Of a stretch of 25,245 nucleotides of DNA, positions 1 through 6,715 are shown piece by piece. The stretch comes from Candidatus Gastranaerophilales bacterium (GTDB taxonomy: Bacteria; Cyanobacteriota; Vampirovibrionia; Gastranaerophilales; Gastranaerophilaceae). A program made the position numbers and the translations under genes. Below the pieces are notes generated by a model. That model was not told the DNA's origin, did not search any database, and saw only the letters and a program-made list of their open reading frames with translations. The stretch covers positions 1 through 25,245 of the forward strand of contig CANQLK010000008.1 of NCBI GenBank assembly GCA_947624665.1. Direction: 5' to 3'. Each line of letters opens with the position of its first letter. Within the stretch, counting starts at the first letter, position 1.

Positions 1-10
1 ATTATTACCT

Positions 11-841
11 TTAAGTATTTTGTTTACCTGTATTATTATATTCTTGAGATAATGCTCCGATTGCTGTATTTTCAAATGCTTGATCAGTATATACCGAGGT
101 GTTGTTTAATTTTTTACTTCCCAATTTAAACAAGGAACCGAATCCTACTGCCGTGTTATATCCCCCTTCTTCATTCGCAGAAAGAGTCTTTTTACCTATT
201 GCGGTATTCCTGATACCTGTAAGGTTTCTAAGTAAAGAAAAGTGTCCGATTGCGGTATTTTCCCCGATGTCATTACTATTTGTTGAATTAATCTTTTGGT
301 TTTGAAGTGAACCTATACCTAAAGCTATATTTCCGGGATCCATTGCAAGTCTGCCCGCATATTTTATATCATTAGTCGTTGCTACATTGCTGTTTCTTGC
401 CGTGAAAAATGAAATATGTGAATTGGTAAAATTAGATTCGTTTCCGCTGTTATCCGCCAAAACAGGTTTTTTCAATAAAACCAGTTTGTCGCCGTATATA
501 CTGAAAGGTACTTCGGTTAAATCAACTTCGCCTATAACTTTTCTACGAAGGTTTGTATCACTTGTTATATCGGCATCATTTATTTCCGGATTATCCACTA
601 CTATATCACCCAACGATTGTTGATCGTTGACCGGATGTCTGTCGAAACCGATTATTGCAGACTGATTTGCTCCGACTCCGAAATATGCATTGTTGTTGTT
701 CCCTGACCACTTCCATACATATTCTCTGTTCGCTCCTGACTTCCTTGTTAATGTCGGTATTGCAGCTGATAATACTATACTTATTATCAGTAACGAAATT
801 AATAATTCTGCAAGCGAAAACCCTTTTAATTTTTTATTCAT
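11..841 (-). CDS. Type IV prepilin-like protein with YadA-head-like NTAIG repeats
   Basis: The chosen start is the Met at 841-839, which has a GGAAAG ribosome-binding site just upstream; an in-frame Met at 868 has no such site. The 276-residue product opens with a short basic leader and GFSLAE. Prepilin peptidase should cut after Gly7, leaving Phe+1 and Glu+5, followed by a hydrophobic helix (about residues 8-30). Residues 30-165 are Asn/Ser-rich with no family I recognise. From about 171 to the end, NTA[IV]G-type units recur (near 171, 195, 212, 229 and 258), like the left-handed beta-roll repeats of YadA-type adhesin heads and phage tail fibres. This suggests a pseudopilin-anchored or pilus-displayed adhesive tip. 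The last unit breaks off after 'NT' at the TAA codon (11-13), so the protein may be naturally short or truncated by a frameshift. It overlaps the upstream DUF721 gene by 8 bases and should be translated from the same mRNA. The prepilin signal is certain; the adhesin role is inferred. Confidence 0.8.
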   Translation of the reverse strand: MNKKLKGFSLAELLISLLIISIVLSAAIPTLTRKSGANREYVWKWSGNNNNAYFGVGANQSAIIGFDRHPVNDQQSLGDIVVDNPEINDADITSDTNLRRKVIGEVDLTEVPFSIYGDKLVLLKKPVLADNSGNESNFTNSHISFFTARNSNVATTNDIKYAGRLAMDPGNIALGIGSLQNQKINSTNSNDIGENTAIGHFSLLRNLTGIRNTAIGKKTLSANEEGGYNTAVGFGSLFKLGSKKLNNTSVYTDQAFENTAIGALSQEYNNTGKQNT

Positions 842-1169
842 TTTTTTCTTTCCATTTCTTATAATCAAATTTTATATCTTTTATTTCAATTCCCGTTTCT
901 TCTATTTTTTTATTCATTATACTGACTATTGTGTCTTTTTTAAAATAAAGCTCGTTTGCTACAAATGAATCCGAGCATATTACGGTTAACATGTTATCGG
1001 TTGAATAATCATATACTTTAGATAATTTTGATATTTTTTCTCCGATTGTTTTTTCCCAGCATTCACTTAAGATTTCTTTTGTTTTTGCACTCTCATCACT
1101 GTAATTAAAGTCCATTGCTTTAATTACATCTTCAAGCATTTCAAAATTTGAATAGTTAATTTTCTTCAT
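834..1169 (-). CDS. DUF721 / DciA-like protein
   Basis: This 111-residue protein resembles the DUF721 family. Residues 31-105 have the expected order: helix, the W38-x4-G43 signature in 'CWEKTIGEKI', then short beta strands with 'LTVICSDSFVANEL' and a terminal 'IKDIKFDYK' strand. DUF721 includes DciA, the ancestral loader of the replicative helicase DnaB in bacteria that lack DnaC or DnaI. That role would fit here but rests on family resemblance only. The gene follows the thymidylate-kinase-like pair by 84 bases and has its own strong promoter 9 bases before the ATG. There is no Shine-Dalgarno sequence, so the transcript is probably leaderless or nearly so. The stop codon lies 8 bases inside the prepilin gene, so the two genes are co-transcribed. 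The length is normal for short DUF721 proteins. Confidence 0.72.
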   Translation of the reverse strand: MKKINYSNFEMLEDVIKAMDFNYSDESAKTKEILSECWEKTIGEKISKLSKVYDYSTDNMLTVICSDSFVANELYFKKDTIVSIMNKKIEETGIEIKDIKFDYKKWKEKNE

Positions 1170-1178
1170 ACACTAATT

Positions 1179-1207
1179 ATTATAATAATTTTTGATATAT
1201 ATTTCAA
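1179..1207 (-). promoter_or_regulatory. Sigma-70-type promoter for the DUF721-prepilin unit, near-leaderless
   Basis: On the minus strand there is TTGAAA (1207-1202, five of six matches to the -35 consensus), a 17-base spacer, and a perfect TATAAT (1184-1179). Only 9 bases separate the -10 box from the ATG at 1169. The start of transcription should therefore fall within about 1-4 bases of the start codon, and no ribosome-binding site fits between. Confidence 0.7.
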
Positions 1208-1253
1208 AATGTTAACGAAATTTAGTATGAATTAAATATGAAATATACATTAT

Positions 1254-1913
1254 TTAATCAGGCAGAATATTTTTAACCTGAGCAATAATTTTTTTATGTA
1301 TTTCTTTTTCGTTTAAAGTTCCGTCAATAGATATAAATTCGTATTCTTTAATCATTTTATGATATTCGTTTATACATTTATTTTGATAAATTTGGAAGCT
1401 GGTATAAAAATCGTTACTTAACCCGATATCTCTTCCTGATTCCCAATAATCAAGCCCTGTCGTTCCAATAATCCTTTTAAGCAGTGTTTCTACGGGTACA
1501 TCCAGATAAAAAACCATATCAGGCTGAGGCGCATAGTCATATAGATTTTTAAGCCAATCTATATTGTGACCTCTAACTACATCTCGGGCATAAGCGGTAT
1601 AGATATATCGGTCTAAAATTACTACAAAACCTGCTTTTAATGCGGGTATAATTACCTGCTCAAGTCTGTCTGCGAAATCTGCCGCATATAAAAGGCTGAA
1701 TGTAGTTGCATTTAGCAAATTTCTTTCTTTTGCATCATTTATGGCATCGGCTATGAATTTGGAAGTTTTCCATTCGCTTACCATTACTCCGTAGGATTGG
1801 TCTTCAATCCATCTTTTTAACCTTCCGATTTGTGTGGATTTCCCTGAACCATCCGTTCCTTCTATTACTATTAAAAGTCCTTCGTAGCCATGTTTTGATT
1901 TATATGCGCTCAT
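1254..1913 (-). CDS. Thymidylate-kinase-like P-loop NMP kinase, second paralogue
   Basis: This 219-residue P-loop kinase belongs to the thymidylate kinase family, whose standard reaction is dTMP + ATP to dTDP. Visible motifs are the Walker A loop EGTDGSGKST (residues 18-27), the 'AADFADR' helix near 77-83, and the DRY motif (101-103) in 'DRYIYTAYARD'. The usual bacterial (R)EPGGT dTMP-binding motif after strand 2 is replaced by 'SEWKTS' (46-51), so substrate specificity is uncertain. The gene lies one base downstream of a close paralogue (1915-2598) and was probably produced by tandem duplication; translation is likely coupled. It may be a true dTMP kinase, a diverged NMP or deoxynucleoside kinase, or one half of a heterodimer. 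Assignment to the family is secure; the reaction is inferred. Confidence 0.72.
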   Translation of the reverse strand: MSAYKSKHGYEGLLIVIEGTDGSGKSTQIGRLKRWIEDQSYGVMVSEWKTSKFIADAINDAKERNLLNATTFSLLYAADFADRLEQVIIPALKAGFVVILDRYIYTAYARDVVRGHNIDWLKNLYDYAPQPDMVFYLDVPVETLLKRIIGTTGLDYWESGRDIGLSNDFYTSFQIYQNKCINEYHKMIKEYEFISIDGTLNEKEIHKKIIAQVKNILPD

Positions 1914-1914
1914 A

Positions 1915-2598
1915 TTATATTAATATTCCTTTCGGAGTAAGTATTTTTCTGACTTCTTCTCTGAAAAATAATTGCTTTTTGTGAATACTTTCATTCGCAT
2001 CTATTTCTACAAGTCCGAATTCGTTGACCATCATTTTGTATTCATCATTTACCCGTTTTTGAAATATTTTATAACTTTCATAAGGGTCATTACTGATTTT
2101 TAAGTCCATGCCCGCTTCATAAAATTTTGGAGTACGGTTTGCACAAATTCTTTCTAACGATACATCCTCTGAAACTCTGAAATAAAGTGTCAAGTCAGGT
2201 TTTACTGCGAACCCGTACATTTTGCGAACCCAATCTCTGTCAACACCTCTTGCAACATCTCTTGCGAAAGCCGTATAAACGTACCTGTCCGCAAGAACTA
2301 TAAAACCTGCTTTTAAGGCGGGAATGATAACCTGTTCAAGTCTATCTGCAAAGTCTACTGCGTGTAACAGCGAGAATGTTCTGGGACTCAACAAATTTTT
2401 CTTTTTGGCCATCTTGGTAGTTTGCGAAATCAGGTCTGATGAATTCCATTCCGTAAAAATTACGTCTTGTTTTAATGATTTAAGCCAATCTCTAAGTATT
2501 ACAAGCTGCGTTGATTTCCCCGAACCGTCTATACCTTCCACGCAGATTAGAGTTCCGGGTAAATTATGTGTTTCATAAAGTCTTGATTTCGTTTGCAT
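1915..2598 (-). CDS. Thymidylate-kinase-like P-loop NMP kinase, first paralogue
   Basis: This 227-residue protein is the tandem partner of the gene at 1254-1913. It has Walker A EGIDGSGKST (residues 21-30), 'AVDFADRLEQVIIPALKAG' around 80-98 (nearly identical to the partner), and DRY (104-106) in 'DRYVYTAFARDVARG'. As in the partner, the canonical EPGGT motif is replaced, here by 'TEWNSS' (49-54). A later acidic stretch 'YEAGMDLKISNDPYESYKIF' aligns with the partner's 'WESGRDIGLSNDFYTSFQIY', so the two share a lid region unlike that of E. coli Tmk. No Shine-Dalgarno sequence precedes the ATG. A weak promoter lies just upstream, so the gene may be read both from glmU-prs and from its own start site. 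The family is secure; the substrate is not proven. Confidence 0.74.
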   Translation of the reverse strand: MQTKSRLYETHNLPGTLICVEGIDGSGKSTQLVILRDWLKSLKQDVIFTEWNSSDLISQTTKMAKKKNLLSPRTFSLLHAVDFADRLEQVIIPALKAGFIVLADRYVYTAFARDVARGVDRDWVRKMYGFAVKPDLTLYFRVSEDVSLERICANRTPKFYEAGMDLKISNDPYESYKIFQKRVNDEYKMMVNEFGLVEIDANESIHKKQLFFREEVRKILTPKGILI

Positions 2599-2608
2599 GT
2601 TTAAAATA

Positions 2609-2638
2609 ATCTTAATTATTGGTCGTACTCTTTTTCAA
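2609..2638 (-). promoter_or_regulatory. Possible promoter before the thymidylate-kinase-like pair
   Basis: In the 55-base gap after prs, the minus strand shows TTGAAA (2638-2633), an 18-base spacer and TAAGAT (2614-2609, four of six matches), 10 bases before the ATG at 2598. The layout resembles the stronger DUF721 promoter and would also give an almost leaderless mRNA. The -10 box is weak. Confidence 0.35.
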
Positions 2639-2653
2639 ACCCGAAAAGCGAGC

Positions 2654-3619
2654 TTACGGATTCTCCGTCGTGAATGCTTCACCCAATAACGGTGCTACAC
2701 TTAATTGTGTGATTTTTTCGGGTAAAAATGCTTTATTTAATGGAATAGTATTTGTAACAACGACTTCTTTAATCGGTGCTTTTTCGAGTCTTTCAAGTGC
2801 CGGCCCTGAAAATACCGGATGAGTAGCGCAAACATATACGTCTTTTGCACCTTTTTCTTTTAATAACTGTGCGGCACCGCATATTGTTCCTGCCGTATCG
2901 ATAATATCATCGAACATTATGCATGTTTTATCTTTTATATCACCGATAATATTAACTGCAACAGCTTCATTGTGACGGTTTCTTCGCTTATCTATAATAG
3001 CCATCGGACTGTTCATGTGTTTTGCAAAATATCTTGCACGTGAAACTCCGCCCATATCAGGACTTACTACAACCAAATCTTCCTGCGGAATGTTCAATTT
3101 CTTTACATAATCAACAATTACGGAAGTAGCATAAATATGGTCAACAAGTATATTGAAAAATCCTTGAATTTGTCCTGTATGCAAATCCATCGCAAGTACT
3201 CTGTTACATCCTGCCGTGGTAAGTAAATCGGCAACAAGTTTTGCTGTAATTGCTTCTCTTCCTGAAGTCTTACGATCTTGTCTTGCATATCCGTAGTAAG
3301 GAATTACCGCTGTAATTGATTTCGCACTTGCTCTTTTAAATGCATCAATTATAATAAGCAATTCCATAAGGTTTTCGTTAACAGGGTTGCATACGGGTTG
3401 AATAATAAATACATCATCGCCCCTTATGGACTCTTGAACCTGAACATATATTTCTCCGTCGGCAAAATTTTTGACAATCATAGGGCCTACGGTTGTTCCC
3501 AAATATTCCGCTATTTCTTCCGCAAGCTTCATATTTGAACGACCTGCGAACAGTTTTATATCATGTGTCGGATTAATTGTTTTTGTACCTTGCGGAAATG
3601 CCAGCTCTAATTCCATCAT
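2654..3619 (-). CDS. prs: Ribose-phosphate pyrophosphokinase (PRPP synthetase)
   Basis: This enzyme makes PRPP from ribose 5-phosphate and ATP, feeding purine, pyrimidine, NAD, histidine and tryptophan synthesis in the cytoplasm. The 321-residue length is normal for class I enzymes. Diagnostic motifs are present: 'NFADGEI' (51-57), the flexible catalytic loop 'YARQDRKTSGREAIT' (111-125), the metal/ATP site 'DLHTGQIQGFF' (145-155), 'SPDMGGVSRAR' (186-196), and the PRPP-binding loop 'FDDIIDTAGT' (236-245). It overlaps the glmU stop codon in an ATGA arrangement (3619-3616) and has a strong GGGAGG ribosome-binding site, so it is translationally coupled to glmU. The glmU-prs order is common in bacteria. 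Confidence 0.97.
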   Translation of the reverse strand: MMELELAFPQGTKTINPTHDIKLFAGRSNMKLAEEIAEYLGTTVGPMIVKNFADGEIYVQVQESIRGDDVFIIQPVCNPVNENLMELLIIIDAFKRASAKSITAVIPYYGYARQDRKTSGREAITAKLVADLLTTAGCNRVLAMDLHTGQIQGFFNILVDHIYATSVIVDYVKKLNIPQEDLVVVSPDMGGVSRARYFAKHMNSPMAIIDKRRNRHNEAVAVNIIGDIKDKTCIMFDDIIDTAGTICGAAQLLKEKGAKDVYVCATHPVFSGPALERLEKAPIKEVVVTNTIPLNKAFLPEKITQLSVAPLLGEAFTTENP

Positions 3620-4938
3620 TTGTTGCCTCCCTGAATTTGTTCAAGCTTATTTTTTACCCAATTCGTAATCTGTTTTAACGGCGAACGTGTTACTGCCAGT
3701 GAATACGCTTCTACGTCTTTTGTAATCACGCTTCCTGCACCTACCGATGCCATTTCGTTTATAGTGACAGGTGCTACCAATACGCTGTTTGAACCCGTAT
3801 TTGCTCCGTCTTTTATTATTGTTTTACTCTTTTTCTTCGTAATCGGATTATAATTTGCTGTTATTGTTCCTGCTCCGATGTTTACGTGCGATCCTAACTC
3901 ACTGTCGCCTATATAGCTTAAATGAGCTGTGTTTGTATTATCTTTTATAACCGATTTCTTTATCTCTACAAAATTCCCTATTCTTACGTTATTACCTATA
4001 ATACATCCGTCCCTGATATGGGCAAAAGGTCCTATTTTACAATTCTTTCCTATTGTATTTTTACCCGTTATATACACGTTTGGCAGTATTATTGTATCTG
4101 CTTCTATTGTGGTTTCGGGTGATATAAACGTTGAATTCGTATCAACTATTTGCACCCCGTTTTCCATCAGTTTTTCTAAATTATTTTTATTTAATATCTT
4201 TGTTGCCTGCGCAAGATGTAATTTTGAATTTATTCCGAAAATTTCATCATTATTATCCAAAATAAATGATTGAACATTTAAGTTCTTTTCTACTGCCCAT
4301 TTGACAATATCAGTTAAATAATACTCCCCTTGGGCATTGTTATTTGTTAAAGATTTGAATGCTTCTGCAATTTTATTCCAGGTCATACAATATATGCCTG
4401 CATTAATCTCTTTTACTGCTTTTTGTTCGGGCATGGCATCTTTTTCTTCTACTATTGCCATGAATTTTTTATTCTTATCTCTTATAATTCTTCCGTAATT
4501 TTTTGGATTCTCAAATATCGCCGACATTACGGTTAAGTCAGCACTGTTATTATCATGGAATTCAATAAAGTTATTCAATGTCCGTGAAGTTATAAGCGGT
4601 GTATCTCCGCATAAAACTATAACATATCCGTCAAACCCGGATAAATAAGGAACCGCCCTGCTAACAGCATCTCCCGTACCTAACTGCGGCATTTGAAGAA
4701 TACATTTTATATCCTTATATTCCGATGTAATGTATTTTTCAACCTGCTCAGCTTCATGCCCGACTATTACAAATGTTTCATCAACATATCCCAAATCCTG
4801 AACGGCTTGTGCCGTATAACCTAGAAGCGGTTTATTAAATATGCGGTGTAATACTTTCGGTTTCTCCGACTTCATTCTGGTGCCTTTTCCTGCAGCAAGA
4901 ATTATTGATTTTACTTTTTTATTTGGCATATATTTCAT
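3616..4938 (-). CDS. glmU: Bifunctional GlcN-1-P acetyltransferase / GlcNAc-1-P uridyltransferase
   Basis: GlmU makes UDP-GlcNAc for peptidoglycan and lipopolysaccharide: it acetylates glucosamine 1-phosphate, then transfers UMP from UTP. The N-terminal pyrophosphorylase domain shows 'LAAGKGTRMKSEKPKVLH' (14-31), 'QLGTGDA' (85-91) and 'LCGDTPLI' (109-116). The C-terminal half is a left-handed beta-helix with hexapeptide repeats, the 'HLSYIGDSELG' segment that carries the catalytic His, and 'NIGAGTITANYNP'. At 440 residues it is slightly short for the family (about 450-460), mostly at the C-terminus. The start could be the Met at 4938 or the one at 4929; neither has a strong ribosome-binding site. 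It heads the minus-strand unit glmU-prs and is divergent from the gene at 5102. Confidence 0.96.
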   Translation of the reverse strand: MKYMPNKKVKSIILAAGKGTRMKSEKPKVLHRIFNKPLLGYTAQAVQDLGYVDETFVIVGHEAEQVEKYITSEYKDIKCILQMPQLGTGDAVSRAVPYLSGFDGYVIVLCGDTPLITSRTLNNFIEFHDNNSADLTVMSAIFENPKNYGRIIRDKNKKFMAIVEEKDAMPEQKAVKEINAGIYCMTWNKIAEAFKSLTNNNAQGEYYLTDIVKWAVEKNLNVQSFILDNNDEIFGINSKLHLAQATKILNKNNLEKLMENGVQIVDTNSTFISPETTIEADTIILPNVYITGKNTIGKNCKIGPFAHIRDGCIIGNNVRIGNFVEIKKSVIKDNTNTAHLSYIGDSELGSHVNIGAGTITANYNPITKKKSKTIIKDGANTGSNSVLVAPVTINEMASVGAGSVITKDVEAYSLAVTRSPLKQITNWVKNKLEQIQGGNK

Positions 4939-5056
4939 TCCATGCTCTACAGTTATATTTTGCCATGAAAATTGAAATATGTTTAGAAAAATTCATATTA
5001 TGTAAAAAAGCGGTAATATTTTTTTCTAATTAGGCAAAAAAATTTATTTTCGGTTT

Positions 5057-5062
5057 TATAAT
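5057..5062 (+). promoter_or_regulatory. -10 box for the gene at 5102
   Basis: A perfect TATAAT lies 39 bases before the chosen start codon. I see no good -35 hexamer at the right distance, so this is a -10-only call. The 142-base divergent region towards glmU otherwise holds A/T runs and no clear glmU promoter. Confidence 0.38.
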
Positions 5063-5101
5063 GATTGTAGTAATAGAAATGTGAAATATATGGAGAGTAA
5101 G

Positions 5102-5518
5102 ATGATTAATTCAATTGGACCAGATAATCTTAATAAAAAACAATCGTTAAAAAACTCAGTAAAAACAGGTTTTAAAGCATCAGCTGCCGTTACCGCTTTA
5201 AATTTACTGCTTTTACCTCCTGAAGCTAAATTCGCTCTGAGAAACTGTGTTTTGAATGAAGATAAATTCATCAGCAAAACTGCAAAAGCAGCAGAAAAAA
5301 CCATTAAAAATCTGAAAAAAGCAGGAAAAGAAAAAGCTGCTTCCGCAATAAATATTAAAGAAACAATGGAAAGAGCAAAATTAATGTATCCAGAAATCTC
5401 GGTTAAAGGTAAATCAATTGCCCGTGAGCTCGGTAAAAATTTTGCAATTTTAGTTGGTGCAACTACTGTTGCTTCATTAGTTTTAGATAAAGTCTTAGCT
5501 GATAAGAAAAATAAATAA
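5102..5518 (+). CDS. Small basic protein of unknown function, two hydrophobic segments
   Basis: I do not recognise this 138-residue protein. The start at 5102 is preferred over in-frame Met codons at 5081 and 5090 because GGAG sits 7 bases upstream of it. The sequence is lysine- and alanine-rich. It has a hydrophobic stretch at about residues 28-41 (AAVTALNLLLLPP), a long charged helical middle (50-105), and a second hydrophobic stretch at about 112-130 (FAILVGATTVASLVLDKVL). This looks like a small membrane-associated protein with no signal peptidase site. It stands alone on the plus strand between divergent glmU and convergent emrA and ends in a strong terminator, so it is a single-gene transcript. 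Codon use matches the neighbours. Confidence 0.75.
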   Translation: MINSIGPDNLNKKQSLKNSVKTGFKASAAVTALNLLLLPPEAKFALRNCVLNEDKFISKTAKAAEKTIKNLKKAGKEKAASAINIKETMERAKLMYPEISVKGKSIARELGKNFAILVGATTVASLVLDKVLADKKNK

Positions 5519-5555
5519 GTTCGTCTGATAATTTTATAATATCCGACAGTAATAT

Positions 5556-5592
5556 AAGTTGTAACATCAAAAATTCGAGGGTATTATAACTT
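5556..5592 (+). other. Hairpin in the 3' UTR of the 5102 gene
   Basis: Positions 5556-5564 pair with 5584-5592 as a 9-bp stem containing one G-U wobble that works only in plus-strand RNA. It lies just before the terminator and may protect the 3' end or act as a processing site. Confidence 0.4.
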
Positions 5593-5597
5593 GTTTT

Positions 5598-5637
5598 AAA
5601 AAAACTGGACTGCGTTTAAAGCTGTTTAGTTTTTTTA
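5598..5637 (+). terminator. Rho-independent terminator between convergent genes
   Basis: An A7-C-T-G-G-A-C arm (5598-5610) pairs with the arm at 5624-5636, and GC (5612-5613) pairs with GC (5621-5622). The stem is about 15 bp, with one U-U mismatch and a GUUUAAA loop, and its 3' arm ends in a T7 run. The two G-U pairs favour the plus strand, so it mainly ends the 5102 transcript. The A7 run makes it usable from the minus strand as well. It overlaps the emrA stop codon (5635-5637). Confidence 0.85.
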
Positions 5638-6606
5638 TTTGATTTTTACTTTTGGTTCCACGCTCATGCCCGGAACTATATTATACTTGTCGGGATTAAT
5701 TTTCTCATCGAAAACAATTTTAACGGGAATTCTTTGAACTATTTTAACAAAGGAGCCGACGGCATTTTCAGGCGGGAATAAACTTGCCTTAGCACCCGAA
5801 GCTTTTTGAATACTGTCAATTTTTCCTTTAAAGACTTTGTTTGGGTAGGCATCGATTTTTATTTTAACTTCCTGACCGACTTTCATTTTTCCTACCTGAT
5901 TTTCTTTAAAGTTTGCGCCTACCCACACTTCATCATTTACCAAAGTGAATAAAGGCTGACCTGTTTGAACAAATTTACCTTTATTAACATTTTTGTTGGT
6001 AACTGTACCGTCAGCAGGTGCTTTTACATTTGTGTATTCGAGATATAATTCGGCTTGATCTCTTTGTGCTTTCAGTGCTTTTAAGTTTGCATCCGCTACT
6101 TTATCGTTACTTGATGAAAGAATGTCTTCTTCTGCGGCAAGCAGCTTAGCTTTTGTGTTATCGTATCTTGTTTGTGCGCTGTCCAATGTTTGTTGTGAAA
6201 CGGCTCCTGAATTATATAAATTCTTATAGCGTTTTAAATCTTTTTCCGCAAGGGCTATTTCCGAATTTACAGCTTCAAGCTTTGCTTTTGCAACTTTTTG
6301 TGAGTACAGAGCTTTCTCATATAAAGCTTGTGCCTGTTCATATTTAACTTTATAGTCTCTGTCGTCTATTTTGGCTATTAAATCGCCTTCTTTAATCTTT
6401 TGATTGTCTTTTATATATATTTCCTCAATCTGACCTGAAACTTTTGGTGCAATTTGAACCATATCGCTTTCAATATAAGCATCATCGGTACTTTGGTATC
6501 TTAAAGAATTTAAAAATATTATAATACCGATTATAACTGCTATAATTGTTACAGTCATAACCGTATATTTTTTTGTTTTATTTTGTTTAATATTCTCTTC
6601 TGCCAT
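5635..6606 (-). CDS. HlyD/EmrA-family periplasmic adaptor (membrane fusion protein)
   Basis: Membrane fusion proteins link an inner-membrane pump to a TolC channel. The 323-residue product has a cytoplasmic start, one membrane helix (about 14-33), then the EmrA/HlyD hallmark 'TDDAYIESDMVQIAPKVSGQI' (40-60) that starts the first lipoyl half-domain. A long coiled-coil hairpin follows (about 75-185, rich in A, K and Q), then the second lipoyl half 'VKAPADGTVTNKNVNKG' and a beta-barrel domain. This is the EmrA subtype that usually partners an MFS pump (EmrB); none is encoded in this window. Its ribosome-binding site is GAGGGG. It is divergent from a TolC-like gene across a 109-base shared control region, so the two are probably co-regulated. 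Confidence 0.92.
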   Translation of the reverse strand: MAEENIKQNKTKKYTVMTVTIIAVIIGIIIFLNSLRYQSTDDAYIESDMVQIAPKVSGQIEEIYIKDNQKIKEGDLIAKIDDRDYKVKYEQAQALYEKALYSQKVAKAKLEAVNSEIALAEKDLKRYKNLYNSGAVSQQTLDSAQTRYDNTKAKLLAAEEDILSSSNDKVADANLKALKAQRDQAELYLEYTNVKAPADGTVTNKNVNKGKFVQTGQPLFTLVNDEVWVGANFKENQVGKMKVGQEVKIKIDAYPNKVFKGKIDSIQKASGAKASLFPPENAVGSFVKIVQRIPVKIVFDEKINPDKYNIVPGMSVEPKVKIK

Positions 6607-6642
6607 TTTCCCCTCTATAAAACTATTTGTTTTATTTGTATG

Positions 6643-6682
6643 TTGCTTTTAATTCTCCGATACACTAACATATTATTATATG
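6643..6682. promoter_or_regulatory. Divergent promoter/operator region of emrA-like and tolC-like genes
   Basis: The minus strand has TATAAT at 6680-6675, about 70 bases before the emrA-like start, without a good -35 box. The plus strand has TTGCTT (6643-6648), 17 bases, then TAACAT (6666-6671), a weak match. A short palindrome, CATAT-TATT-ATATG (6669-6682), overlaps both -10 regions, where a MarR-type repressor such as those of emr operons could bind. No regulator gene is nearby. Confidence 0.3.
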
Positions 6683-6715
6683 ATTTAATAAAATTCAATA
6701 TAAAAAGGCATATTC

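Noticed and set aside
5057..5637. Toxin-antitoxin or phage origin for the small gene at 5102
   Set aside because: There is no partner gene, no phage genes nearby, and its composition is the same as its neighbours.
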